From: Siphonodentalium dalli
Lineage: Eukaryota > Mollusca > Scaphopoda > Gadilida > Siphonodentaliidae
Reading direction: 5' to 3'
DNA length: 64,000 nucleotides
Assembly (NCBI GenBank): GCA_032622095.1
Contig: CP136067.1
Location: 125,155,030 to 125,219,029, forward strand
A model generated the notes under the pieces. The model searched no databases. It was not told the origin of the DNA and saw only the letters and a program-made list of their open reading frames with translations. Numbering within the stretch: the stretch's first letter is position 1; each line of letters opens with the position of its first letter. Shown piece after piece: positions 12,300 through 23,533 of the stretch. The position numbers and the translations under genes were made by a program.

Positions 12300-13115
12300 C
12301 TAGCCATGCACAATATCGACACAGTCTCTTTTACAATTTTTAACATATGTACAGCAATAATCGGATGAAGGAACACTGTATATACATAACGGTGATAGCG
12401 ACATCAAAAGTTGTCCACCAGGACGGATCGAAGGAGTAAAAGTACAAGTAAGTAAAAGTATCACATTCGTTGTATCATGTCAATATAAGTAAAATGTCAA
12501 GGAGATAGGAAATGGATACCTTCCCGTTTATTTAGGTCATGGTTATGAGTCGTAGTGAGTGCATATGCATCACCCAATTATCAGGACATAGATTATGGAA
12601 AGTTATGGTATATTTGATCAATTTTGATATCGATGTCGGCTGCACAATTTTAACTTGTAGGCATTTATGATTGGAAAACACCCTAAAATGATGGTTTTAA
12701 AAAACTAATCAGGCATATATATTCCTAAAGTGTGTGCTTTGTGGTGTGTATACACTTGATATATATACTTACGAAGACGATTCGTAAAATCATACCCATT
12801 GGTCTAATATTTCACCATCAAAACTATTTGTTTTTGTAATGTTTTGAAAAATCTAGAAAAATCGGGAATTTTGGGGTAGGGGAAACATTACACAATATCC
12901 CCACTACTCGAATTGGAATTTCACATTTAGTCTTTGTACATCGTACAGCATAGACATTGTGTCAGTTTTTGAATGCACATTCAGTGTCCTCGCCTATTTC
13001 GCTTAGCAGTTATCACATGTTATGTGCGGCCAAATTTTGAAATTTGCGGTATTTTTCATGAAAAAATATGTTCTATTTCGAAAAAAATATATTTTGCCTG
13101 CAATAAAACTATCCG
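12300..13115. other. no recognisable gene
   Basis: AT-rich sequence between the LINE relic and the right copy of direct repeat D. It has stops in all frames and no element ends. Confidence 0.5.
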
Positions 13116-13375
13116 TTCTTTATTATACTTATAGATAAGAGATTTTGCAATATAAAAACGCTTGGAAATATATTTCCAAACCTAATCTGTGAATCTTTAT
13201 GTATTTGTTAGTGAATTAAAATATTTTAGGCAAATTTTTGGAGAAAAAAATGGTAAAGAGGCTGTGGTATCTCTATGCCCCAGCACATCGCTGATCACCT
13301 CCCATGTCATAATGCCCCCGGAGAATACCTGTCAGGAAATACCAGTCGCAATTTCTGCGCTCTCCGGTGGCACCT
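13116..13375 (+). repeat. direct repeat D, right copy
   Basis: Matches 10523-10783. A 133-codon frame (13189-13590) crosses it and continues into the minisatellite. Because its first half is just this repeat, it is not called as a gene. Confidence 0.8.
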
Positions 13376-13384
13376 ACCTCCGCC

Positions 13385-14575
13385 ACAACCTGGTCTATCA
13401 CCAATGGCCATACAGCCCTTTTATTATACCAATGCCCCGCAAGCATGACCTTTCACACACTCCATGCTTGAATATGTTCCTCACTCAAGACAACTCAGCC
13501 ACTCACTGTATACACATACACAACATTCACCTCACAATTGACCATACAATCACTCTATGTATACATATTGGCCACACCATGGCCATATAGTCAATAATAT
13601 ATAGAACGTACATACACCCCACCAATGCCCATTATAGAGTCACTCCAGGTATACATTGACACATTATAATTGACCATACATTCCTTCTAGATATAGCAAT
13701 ACAACGCGCATCACCTCACCATTGGCCATACAGTCACTCCATGTATACATTTTCTTCACACCCATGACCATATACCTATTCAAGATATACATATACACCC
13801 CATTCATGACCATATAGTCAATCCAGGTATACATACGCACCTCACCAATGGATATACCAATACCATGCACGACCATTTGTACACTCCCGATTTGCATATA
13901 CATATCGCCCATGACAATTCAGCCAATCGATGTATACTCACACATCCCATCCATGATCATAAAGCTACTCTCTGTATGCCTATACATCCACAGTGATAAT
14001 ACAGCCAAGGCATAGATGCATATACATCACATATACAAACATGACCACAATGGCACTTCATAAATATACCCACACGCCGCCAATGACCATCCAGATATAC
14101 TCCAGGTAAGCATATACACTTCACAATCATGACCGTACAATCATATGCGCACCTATATACATTACACATGAGCATACAACCACTCCCTATTTATTCATAC
14201 ACCCACAGCCCCACACAATATCATACAGCCAACATGCATACATGTACATATGCACCACCATGACAATAGTCACAAGGTTAGCATGTATATCCCACACATT
14301 ACCATGCAGTCACTATATATATACTTAACCAACACACAGATGTACACACATCTACTATCATTATAGCCACACACCACTTCAATAACCATACACATAATCC
14401 TTGTGCAGCTAGTCACCTCACATATGACCATACAGTCACCCCTTGTATACCTATACATCTCACAAAGAACACGCCACCCCATCACCATATAGCCACTCTT
14501 TCGCACCATTCATGACCATACAATAACTCCCTTTATATATGATCACATATGGCCACACATTCACTCCCTGGCTGC
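13385..14575. repeat. degenerate ~60-bp minisatellite
   Basis: Roughly twenty diverged units built around CATGACCATACAGTCACTCC followed by GTATACATA and CACCCCA. Units vary in length and no clean copy remains, so the array is old. Frames on either strand reflect the repeat. Confidence 0.7.
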
Positions 14576-14967
14576 CACTTTAACATACAGAATATATTAA
14601 GTTAATTTTCATGATCGTGATTAGCCCAATAATATGGTTTCACTCAGTTCCGTTAGACGTTCTGCCCATTTCCGTTCAAAAATATGGCCAGAGTCCCAAA
14701 AGACATTTTTGGCAAAATTCCATACTACAGTACATCATTTAAAATGAATTTGTCATGCCTCATAAGGTACAGGGACAACGAGCACGAAACATGTAGTAGT
14801 CAGTGGATTGAGTAATATGATTAAAAACCAAGTGAGTTACTATTTTCTAACTATTGCAAACAGAATAATCATGTTCGGGATATATGTAAAAAAAATCAAC
14901 GCTGCCATTTTGGAAGCCATCTTGAGTAATTTTATCTAAAAACACATTAGTGTGACATACTTAAGAT
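14576..14967. other. no gene; GCCATTTTGG motif
   Basis: Transition between the minisatellite and repeat R3. It has GCTGCCATTTTGGAAGCCAT at 14902-14921, resembling 34491-34520, so R3 sequence may extend this way. Confidence 0.4.
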
Positions 14968-15620
14968 AGTGTGACATATTTAAGATAGATCGAAACAATA
15001 AACAGTTTTGATACCAAAGATAGTTCTATTTACTTGAATAAATAGTCCAAACCTGAAAAGTAAATTTTTGCCGACTTTGATGTAAAGTTTGTGATAGAAA
15101 AATCCAATAATTCTGGTAATGTCAGCAGTTACATTAGTAACACTTAACCAATGGGCATCCGAATTGTTAGAATTTAATGAATATAAGACAGAATAGACAC
15201 TTTTATTCATCGACCACAACTTGTAAACGATTACATGGTATGCTGGGCCAATATTTACCTTTCCCCAGGGTTTGATCGTCATTTTGGCGGCCATTTTCAG
15301 ACCAAGTGACAATTTTGGTTCCATTGAGTTGAAATATTCATAAGTCATGGTATGCCTCACTTTGTTTGCACAAGTATACATGCATTTCTTGTTAAACTAT
15401 GACTAGAATTCTAACGGTGATATTTTGGTGACATTTCATACCGAGTTCTGTAAAATATGTTTGAGGGATTAGAAGGGGCTAGGACCTCATAAATGGCATA
15501 TTTCATTGCTCCAATGATCAGTTGATATCAATAATACAAAAATGAAGTCACAATCTGAACCAGGTCCATACAACAGAAACTGATCTAGAAGATATTAGTG
15601 AAAAACGTCAAATTTTCCAC
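14968..15620 (+). repeat. dispersed repeat R3, copy 1
   Basis: About 650 bp alignable to 33861-34485: AGTGTGACA.ATTTAA, CAAAGATAGTT, GAAAAGT.AATTTTTGCCGA, ATAGTAACA, AGACAGAATAG and TTTGTTCTGT-type landmarks keep their order. By eye it is moderately diverged. The 133-codon minus-strand frame here lies within the repeat and has no domain. Confidence 0.7.
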
Positions 15621-16311
15621 ATTTTAAATCATCACATATTTCATGGTAAGATTAATTGCGACATTTAATAAATTATGTAATCTCGAAACGCTCTTTAAAT
15701 TTGAAAAAAACCCATAAAAGTGGGGTTAAAATAAAATCTCAGCGAGGCTCCATATCTAATATAAATTAGTATGTGAATATGTACAATTATTATATGACTC
15801 AATCATTATTTACGTTGGAATCTATGTCATAAATCAATTTCATATCAATTACTAATTCATATCACCTTCCGATAATTTGATTGATTTGTTGACAAAAAGT
15901 GTGTTCTGATTGGCTGAATGGCAGCCGGGGGCCGAGTCGCATCTCTGACTAAATGCAGGTAAAATTCGTGCGCGTCAATACACGAATCAACGCGATGCCG
16001 AAATTCTCGTAATTATAATCTTGAAATATATAAATTTGGACATTGTTATACGATAAATAGAATATGTAATTCGTATTTATCTAATAAACATACGATATAA
16101 TGTCACAAACTGAGAACAGAATAGCGCACTATATCTTCGCGTGCATATTATTTCTTCTAGTTCACCAGGTGTAATTTGGCTTCCGGTGCAATGAAGTGAC
16201 GTCACATTAACCTTTTGCTGCCGATGTCATATAGCTATTTAGTGATTTGTGTGCGTTATGGACATCATAATCAATTTATATGTGTCATATGATAAATAGA
16301 ATATGTAATTC
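15621..16311. other. no recognisable gene
   Basis: AT-rich. ATAAATAGAATATGTAATTC at about 16054 recurs at 16283, next to the inverted repeat. Confidence 0.45.
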
Positions 16312-16431
16312 GTGTTTCTCTCATATGATATTTATGACACTCGTCACGAATTTTCAGTTTTCTCTCGCCGGAGGCTCGAGAAAACTGAAAATTCTTAGAC
16401 TCGTTTCATAAATACCATATGAGAGAAACAC
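16312..16431. repeat. inverted repeat, ~55-bp arms
   Basis: Left arm 16312-16367, right arm 16377-16431, with a ~9-nt loop (CCGGAGGCT). The GAATTTTCAGTTTTCTC / GAGAAAACTGAAAATTC core is exact and the outer CATATGA.ATTTATGA part has a few mismatches. It would fold into one long hairpin if transcribed. Confidence 0.8.
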
Positions 16432-16499
16432 TCATTTAATATCCTCTATATATGCAAAGTTTCATGCTTTAATCACAAATTGAACAATTGCCTTGACAT

Positions 16500-16745
16500 T
16501 TGGACTTAATCTACTCCATATACAGCCTATATATACTGGCATGTGGTGGTGTCGGTATGCACTGTGTATAGTACGAAAGAGTATATATACTAGCGAATGG
16601 CGGTGTCGGTGTGTCCTGGACTGAGTATAAATAAATGTATACATACATGTACATACAGCACACCGGCTATATGGACATGTGGCGGTGTCGGTGTGCCCTA
16701 GGCTATATATATATGCACATCCGTATACGTATCCGTGTCGATAAT
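16500..16745. repeat. three copies of a GGTGTCGGTGTG unit
   Basis: TGTGG.GGTGTCGGT.TGC followed by a TATATATA stretch occurs near 16542, 16596 and 16678. This explains the 95-codon minus frame. Confidence 0.55.
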
Positions 16746-17166
16746 ACATATGGAGAAATATATATGAGTTCGTGTATTCTTACATGAAGGATATACCATG
16801 TAGCGTCATTACATGCCACATTCACGTTTTGTTTTAATTAACCGAGTAACACAGTTGGTACCAATTCTACATGCAAACAATGTTCATTTCCAATTATTAC
16901 GAACAATTATGACGAGGTCGTATGCGTGATTAAATGTCGTATCTTTTATCGTATAATTTATAATCCGGAAGTGAAATCGCGCTACGTTCCGTAAAAGTCG
17001 TATCTCTAAACACGTTTACGTCGTTTTCTTGCGATTGAGCGTACATGTATATTATACTGAAAATGTCACATCTAGATGTATTGCGATGTCGCGGATAGTA
17101 TTCGCATAACTACAAAGAGGTCAGAATAGTGCAAATATGAAAACTGAGCAACCAAAACATCAAACC

Positions 17167-17286
17167 AAAAAATATAATTTAGTGCAAACAATATCACGTT
17201 TAACAATTCAGTTGGTTAAAATTTAAACAATTATTTCCCAGTGTACTGGAATTAAATAATTGAAATTTTCTCTTGTGTGTATTATA
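17167..17286. repeat. 120-bp repeat E, copy 1
   Basis: Nearly identical to 19029-19149, from AAAAAATATAATTTAGTGC to CTTGTGTGTATTATA. The centre is a hairpin (CAATTATTT...AAATAATTG). It sits inside a stretch (GAAAACTGAGCAACCAAAAC...GCACTGATGCGACG) whose flanks recur at 18652-18738 with different contents between them. Confidence 0.75.
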
Positions 17287-18120
17287 GCACTGATGCGACG
17301 TAATGAATAATATGCATGCTATTTCTCCCGATCAATGTGAACCGACACACACCATATTTCCCTCACAGATATTTCATATTCCCTGCAGCTGTTCCTGATA
17401 AATTATTTAATCTAACCAAACAGGTTTCAGTCGTGTGTTGTCCCACTGAAAGCCAACGCTATCTTTGGGGAAAACACTAACATTACAAGTCATTGGAATC
17501 AATACTATATGATGTTTAACTTATGGTTGTTATAGTTTCAACAGTGGTGTAAATATCATATATCTGTTGTCTACGCTCGTTTGTGTGCATGCAAAGGCCA
17601 ATTGAAAATGCTGACACTATGTGAGATTGACATCTGCGGAACTTTCCCAATACAAAAAACAAAACAACAAACACCATGTATATGTTTTATTCTGAGCGAA
17701 AAATAATACGACTCCTGAGTTTATAGCGAACCACGTTGAAAAGCAGATGGATATGTTGATGAGTTACATATATTACGGAAGGCTGGACTGAATTGTGACA
17801 ATTAGACCTGCTTTTATATGGCTATATATTACATGCGGGCACGAAAGTACGCGCCCTGTTATAAACACTGCATAGAGTGACACCATGACCAAACAGCCTG
17901 AATTATTTATGCCAACACAACCCTCAGCCAAGTGTTGATTTCTTCTGAAGTCAGCTGCCTTGTATGTGGTTGTGGTTTTACGTTTTTCCAGTTCATTCAA
18001 TGATGTCTATAACTATTTTAAATGGATATCACTGATAATAATTATTTGTAGCATATCAACACACATATTCACAACACATTGATGTTGCAGTCATGTTTTA
18101 CATGCACGGTGTGAATCCGA
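17287..18120. other. no recognisable gene
   Basis: No domain-bearing frame on either strand. The 75-codon minus frame at 17773-18000 has no family character. Confidence 0.4.
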
Positions 18121-18583
18121 AACTGAAACTGTCATCAGATCCAAAACTTTTTGGAAAATATTGTTGTCAGTTTTGAATTCGCGACCGCGGCGACAATAGA
18201 CTCTCCCATCAATAATGGGAGAGTCTATTGTCGCCGCGGTCGGAATGCACACAATGGTGCATAATGTTGGTGTCAAAGTAGTTGGTATACGGTTATCGTA
18301 TATGCATTCCAGTGGTGTGTAAGTTGGACCACCTTTGGTATGCATGAGATAACGAGTCGACTAAACACAAATTCACCCTTAGTGGTCCTATGGTGTGTAC
18401 GAGATAACGAGTCGAATGAACACTAAATCATCATTGGTTAAGTCGTCATACCGTGTGCATTGTAATGTCCATACCTTGCTCGTATTTATATTCGCGCAGT
18501 ACTATATTTCACCCTAGCTGCGCGAATTCAAAACTGACAACAATATTTTCCAAAAAGTTTTGGATCTGATGACAGTTTCAGTT
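18121..18583. mobile_element. 463-bp element with perfect 63-bp inverted ends
   Basis: The left arm 18121-18183 and right arm 18521-18583 are exact reverse complements over 63 bp, starting AACTGAAACTGTCATCAG. The inside holds a perfect hairpin beside the left arm and a doubled GAGATAACGAGTCGA motif (18345 and 18400). No target duplication was found. A MITE or foldback element is likely; the perfect arms imply recent origin or repair between them. Confidence 0.75.
18182..18242. repeat. perfect 28-bp hairpin
   Basis: Arms 18182-18209 and 18215-18242 are exact complements (starting CGACCGCGGCGACAATAG), with the 5-nt loop CAATA. It overlaps the last 2 bp of the left terminal arm and is GC-rich against an AT-rich background. 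Confidence 0.9.
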
Positions 18584-19028
18584 CTTAATTGTTCCTGAAG
18601 ATGCAGGTGTATATTAAAGACAATACAGGCGTCGTCAGAAAAATGCAAATATGAAAACTGAGCAACCAAAACTTCAAACCCAAATTTAGCGGAAAATTGA
18701 AAAATGGACTTACGACCTTGTAGCACTGATGCGACGATATCTCCTTCTAAACATGTCCACCTGAACCTTTTCTGTTATAGTGCGTCCTCAAAAGGCAACA
18801 ATTATTATATTTAAAGATTGGTCCAGATCCGAAAATCCCCATTCCGAGTCTTTCACTTCGCCTTTATAGAATCGTCCATTTTGAAACTTATAGACGACGC
18901 ACGTTTCACCACGTGATACCGAATCACCAATCTGGCGGCCATATATGCCGATTCGGGTCTAACAATGTCGATCGTTTGTTATGAACAACTTTGTTCTCGC
19001 GCCTAACGCTGGTGTCATGTGGTACGAC

Positions 19029-19149
19029 AAAAAAATATAATTTAGTGCCAACAATATCACGTTTAACAATTCAGTTGGTTAAAATTTAAACAATTATTTC
19101 CCAGTGTACTGGAATTAAATAATTGAAATTTTCTCTTGTGTGTATTATA
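19029..19149. repeat. 120-bp repeat E, copy 2
   Basis: Almost base-for-base copy of 17167-17286, in the same orientation 1.86 kb away. Confidence 0.75.
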
Positions 19150-19540
19150 ATAAGTATATGAGTGATAAACGAACAATTGGATGACAACTTATATAAAGAC
19201 CATACATTTCGGTTATAAATGCATGTGTGAACTTATCAGACCTATTTCTTAAATATTTGAGTTCGTGGCAACGAAAAAGAATATTCACATGGGGTTCCGG
19301 TGGTGGGTGTCTTGTAAAATATCACTTGTGTATCGGAAGTTTTGTCCGGGAACGGAAACCATATAATCGTGACCGCCTCTAAGTTTGACACTTTATATCT
19401 CTTCAGCCGAGAGCAAAGGGGTTGGGCCTGCATGCGCATTGAAGATGACCACTTGGGAATTACAAAGTGTGTCGAGTGGTGAGTAAAACATTCCATAGTC
19501 TGAATGTGATATTGTTTTACCAACATTGCGAATTTATAAC

Positions 19541-20043
19541 ATTTAAAGATGGTCTATCTCTTTGTAAACATGTGTTATATAGTTACCCCAGTATAAAGAT
19601 GGTCTATCTCATTGTAAACATGTGTTATATAGTTACCGGGGTATAAAGATGGTCTATCTCTTTGTAAACATGTGTTATATATATAGTTACCTGGGTATAA
19701 AGATGGTCTATCTCTTTGTAAACACGTATTATATAGTTACCGGGGTATAAAGATGGTCTATATCTTTGTAAACATGTGTTATATAGTTACCTGGGTATAA
19801 AGATGGTATATCTCTTTGTAAACATGTGTTATATAGTTACTGGGTATAAAGATGGTATGTCTCTTTGTAAACATGTGTTATATATTTACCTGGGTATAAA
19901 GATTGTCTATCTCTTTGTAAACATGTGTTATATAGTTACCTGAGTATAAATATGTTCTATCTCTTTGTAAACATGTGCTATATAGTTACCGGGGTATAAA
20001 GATGGTCTATCTCTTTGTAACATGTGTTATATAGTTACCTGGG
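19541..20043 (+). repeat. 50-bp minisatellite within repeat R2
   Basis: Ten head-to-tail units of GTATAAAGATGGTCTATCTC + TTTGTAAACATGTGTTATAT + AGTTACC, starting near 19541, 19591, 19641, 19695, 19745, 19795, 19844, 19894, 19944 and 19994. Most spacing is 50 bp; one unit has a 4-bp ATAT gain and others lost one base. Units touch with no spacers, so this is not a CRISPR array. Confidence 0.92.
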
Positions 20044-20267
20044 TATAAAATATTAGATATGAATCGAATACGCCTGCCCGGAAATGCTTCTATCGATTAA
20101 TATTGATTATATTTCGAATATTTTCTGGTCTAAAAACATGTGGTTGTTTAGCTACGAACAAGAGTGGTTACTGTTAACAGAGACCAGATATTAAATTTTT
20201 TTTATATTTTCACAAATAAACGTTAATTAGAGTCATTATCGCTTATAACTATGTAATAAAACATTAC
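20044..20267 (+). repeat. dispersed repeat R2, flank of the array
   Basis: Matches the reverse complement of 7931-8150: GCCCGGAAATGCTTC, TCTGGTCTAAAAACATGTGG, TGTTAACAGAGACCA and TCACAAATAAACGTTAATTAGA in order. It shows that the 50-bp unit belongs to a larger repeat. Confidence 0.75.
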
Positions 20268-20931
20268 ATTACATACGTATATAGGCGGTTTGATTCCGAT
20301 ACACTGTACCCCTACCATGAATGTATGTTGTATGTCCGTTGTTTACTCCTTCGCAATTACACTTTCGCATGGTACAAATACACATTCGCGCACATTCTGA
20401 TCTTTTAAATTTTAAATTTTTAAATTTTTTAAAAACTATTATAAACTGTTTTAAACAGACATTATTTTTTATATTTTTGTTTGTTCCATTGGACTCCTTG
20501 ATCAATTTAACAAACCATTTAACTAAACGTTCGTATAGTATATTAATATGTATGCAAATATTTATATTGATCACATGAGTATATGTTTGTGTATGAAACT
20601 ATTGCAAGATAAGGAGTCATATTGTATTCTTTTGCTTGTCTTATAGTGGTGACGTCGCATACGGCCAGGTTACTATATTTTAAACGGCTTATTCTCACTT
20701 ATCCGGCAGGGATGTGTGAATGCATCCGAGCCGGCAGGTTATAGTCTGTTTTTGAAATGCGTGACTAGTGATTCCATCGCCACAAGCAGTGTTTGTTTAA
20801 GCAAAGTGTAGCCCAAACTTACCGGCAATGACTGTATATCACGATATGAACTCTTGTCACTGAAAACAACTCAAGTGAGTGATTTCCAGAGATAATCATG
20901 TTCTCATGCTAACATATAAATTACAGAGGCT

Positions 20932-21207
20932 CACAAAGACATATCACCTCCTGTGTCCCCCGTCAGCATCGCGGAAGAGGAGCAGGAATTACCACCCCCT
21001 GCTCCTACCGAAGATGAAGAAAATCTACAAAAGCTTCAAAATATGCAGAAGAAAGCAGAAGCAGTGATGGTAGAAGCTGAAAAATGGAACAAAATACAAG
21101 AACAACAGGAAAAGAATACCAACTACGACAATTGAGACAGAAACCAGCTCCGTCTCCTTCATCTTCAGGAGAAAGGCCACAAAGAAAGAAGAAACACAAA
21201 AGAAAAT
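20932..21207 (+). pseudogene. acidic, coiled-coil protein tail, frame-broken
   Basis: After a possible acceptor (AAATTACAG) one frame reads AHKDISPPVSPVSIAEEEQE, a Pro-rich acidic stretch, then a Gln/Lys/Glu helix to TGA at 21133-21135. An overlapping frame continues with RQKPAPSPSS and ends in the basic KKKHKRK at TAA 21205-21207, like a nuclear localisation tail. AATAAA-type signals at 21261-21277 could end a transcript. No family recognised. It may be one gene broken by a single indel near 21125, or two alternative exons. Confidence 0.35.
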
Positions 21208-21369
21208 AATTATAAAAAATGTATAAAAATGCTCTTTTTTCTCTTCTTTTTTTCATGATTCCAATAAAGGCAATAAAATGAGGGGTGAAGGAAACGGCAT
21301 CGGCCCTTTCGACCATCCCGGGGTAGCCCCCCCCCCCAACCACATACTTATAAGACAGATCATATCAAA

Positions 21370-22095
21370 ATGGCAAACGCTCAAGTACATATTAATTTCA
21401 TTCCTAATGGTCGCGGTGGTAAATATCTCATCTTTAACCACTATAAGTTCTGCGATAAGTCTCGAAGAAACGACATGCTGTTCAAAGACCTGCAGCGCTA
21501 CTGTAAATACCAAGAACGACATCGTCACATCCTACAAAAGCCAGCATAACCACGACTCAGACCAGGCCCAAGTTGCTGCTGAACCCATCATAGCAGAGCT
21601 TAAAACCTTAGTTCGACATACATCCAGAGCAGTCACTGCTATCTACCAGGAAGAAATATCTAGTATGTATATCTTTGAAAAAACAATTCTTATCAAAATA
21701 TCATAAATGAGAACGCTCTCTGTTAACTGTACGATATGTCAACAAGTATACAAAATAAGTTATATTCAAAACAAAAACAATTCTTATCTATCATATCGTA
21801 ATTGATAACGCTCTTTATTATATACCGATCTGTAAAATGATATTATTTTCCTTTTGCAGATTTGCGGACAGACGAAACACATTCTGACATCATTGCAAAG
21901 GTTCCGACGTTGTATTCCGTTAAAGCATCACTGTACAGATCCCGAGCACAACTCCACTCAATACTACCACGACCACAGCAGAGAAAATACAGGAGCATCA
22001 ACAACAGTCTTCGTCACTACAAGAGAGTTTATAGAGAAGGGCAGTTGGGAATGTTAGAATATTTAGATTCAGTCGGATATTTATCTGGCTATTGA
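21370..22095 (+). pseudogene. FLYWCH zinc-finger protein gene, frameshifted, one intron
   Basis: From ATG 21370 the frame reads GRGGKYLIFNHYKF, the start of a FLYWCH finger. Near 21465-21490 the reading must shift by one to give SKTCSATVNTKNDIV and the closing HNHDSD, which supplies the Cys and His-x-His ligands. Helical sequence follows (EPIIAELKTLVRHTSRAV). A good intron then fits: donor GTATGT at 21663, acceptor TTTTGCAG ending 21859, rejoining in phase to read EEIS-NLRTDETHSD, then VPTLYSVKASLYRSRAQLH, typical of proteins that follow FLYWCH fingers. The frame stops at TGA 22093-22095 and AATAAA lies at 22159-22164. FLYWCH fingers bind DNA and are common in Mutator-like transposons. The shift suggests it is dead, unless it is a sequence error. 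Confidence 0.6.
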
Positions 22096-22383
22096 AGACC
22101 TGATGTAATGATTATTATGTTATTGTAATTGTCGTATAAATGTATTCTGTTATTTTATAATAAACCATTAAGTGCAACTGTTGTTCAAATGAAATACCGG
22201 TAAATCAGCCCAAATGAAAAAACTGTAAAAACTGTTAAAAACTTAAGTAACTGCCGATACAGACTATAAGCGGTAACTCTTTCGTGTTGATGATTATCAC
22301 ACCTACCTACGAAACAATACCTGCCGGATAAGTGAGAACATCTCTTTTAAACGTTCCAACTGTAAAGAGGTCGGATATATAGA

Positions 22384-22447
22384 CAATAGTTAACTGTTCT
22401 GAGTAGCGTACTGTTTTTATCCTCGAGTGAGATGCGCAGGATTATTG
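22384..22447 (+). repeat. short direct repeat flanking the hAT element
   Basis: TTAACTGTTCTGAGTAG.GTACTGTTTTTATCCTC..GTGAGATGCG here recurs at 23940-24000. The hAT insertion (22509-23533) lies between the copies. Confidence 0.6.
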
Positions 22448-22508
22448 TTATGAGCCGCTAGCCGATTGGAAAAAATCCTTGCATCTTACGGGAGGAGAAA
22501 ACCCGTAC

Positions 22509-23533
22509 CAGTGTTGGGGTAATTGTAATCAGTAATCGTAATCAAAGTAATCGATTACACAATTTGGAATAATCGTCTGTAATCAGTAATCATGACATTT
22601 CTCGATTACAAGTAATCGTAATCGATTACTTACAAATGTACCTGTAATCATGATTACATTTTGATTACTTTTTGATTACTTTTACTAAAATATCCATATG
22701 GATGGCTATTGGATATTCATAGGCTCTTAATGTGGGACTGTGGAGTGTGTAAATATACAAACAACATGTTAAAAAGTTAGTACAATTTTCTCATGTGTTA
22801 TGTTAGTGGTACAGTGTGTATGTACATTCTGGCAGTGGACACAGATAACAACACACAACCTGAACAAAGCAGGTGTGATGTACATCGGTAGACCTAATTA
22901 GCTGGTTTGTCATTTACTGCACTCATGGAGTTAAGCCTCATTTAATCCTCATCAGGATTAACAACGGATGATCATCAAATAAATCTTAGTGTTATCTTCA
23001 TTGTGTTGAGTATTGAATCTAACAGAACATGCAACTAATTTATAATTGCTTCTGGTGATATTTTCATAAATAGTATGCGTTAGTTTGAATGCATGTAAGA
23101 AAATTAAAAAAATATAAAAATATATTTACATAAATAAATACACATAAAACATAATGTATTCCCAATAAGTTGGTGCATAGCTTCATGATGAAACCTTTCC
23201 AATACATGTAAATGTAAAAAGTTTATATGTTTATTGGTTGCTTCTTTCTATTGTTTCAGTCGTTTCTTGTTTCCAAGTTTTGCAGTGATGTCTTTATTCA
23301 ATCAAATTTGATATGTTATTTTTAATTATTTCATTATTTATTCCTATGCGATCAGAATGGTTGGAAACTAACAATTGTAATCAGATGTAATCAAAAAGTA
23401 ATCGATTACATTTACTAAAGTAATTGTAATCGTAATCGATTACATTCGAAAAAATGTAATCAGTAATCATAATCGTAATCATGTAAATCAAAAGTAATTG
23501 TAATCACATTGGCATGTAATCGCCCCAACCCTG
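22509..23533. mobile_element. hAT-type non-autonomous transposon, 1025 bp
   Basis: The ends are CAGTGTTGGGG (left) and CCCCAACCCTG (right), i.e. inverted CAG(T/G)GTTGGGG termini. They are flanked on both sides by ACCCGTAC (22501-22508 and 23534-23541), an exact 8-bp target duplication. Both characters are diagnostic of hAT elements. Subterminal regions are packed with GTAATCGATTAC-like repeats, possible transposase binding sites (22520-22680 and 23370-23520). The centre has no coding frame, so movement would need a transposase from elsewhere. Confidence 0.9.

Larger units (their letters stand above)
20660..22380. mobile_element. ~1.7-kb inverted-repeat element carrying a FLYWCH gene
   Basis: TCTCACTTATCCGGCAGG at 20693-20710 is matched exactly in inverse at the right (about 22319-22336). 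The similarity continues outward through TTTAAA and more weakly through CGGCCAGGTTAC / CCGACCTCTTTAC, and TTATAGTCTGT is a second inner match. Between the ends lie two coding remnants. Long inverted ends plus a FLYWCH finger recall Mutator-like elements of the Phantom group, but no transposase or clear 9-bp duplication is seen, so this would be a non-autonomous derivative. Confidence 0.5.

Noticed and set aside
13189-13590. 133-codon plus-strand frame as a gene
   Set aside because: Its first half is direct repeat D and its second half the minisatellite.
14980-15381. 133-codon minus-strand frame
   Set aside because: Lies wholly within dispersed repeat R3 and has no domain.
19541-20043. CRISPR-like array
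   Set aside because: Units are contiguous with no unique spacers, and the context is eukaryotic repeat DNA; it is a minisatellite.
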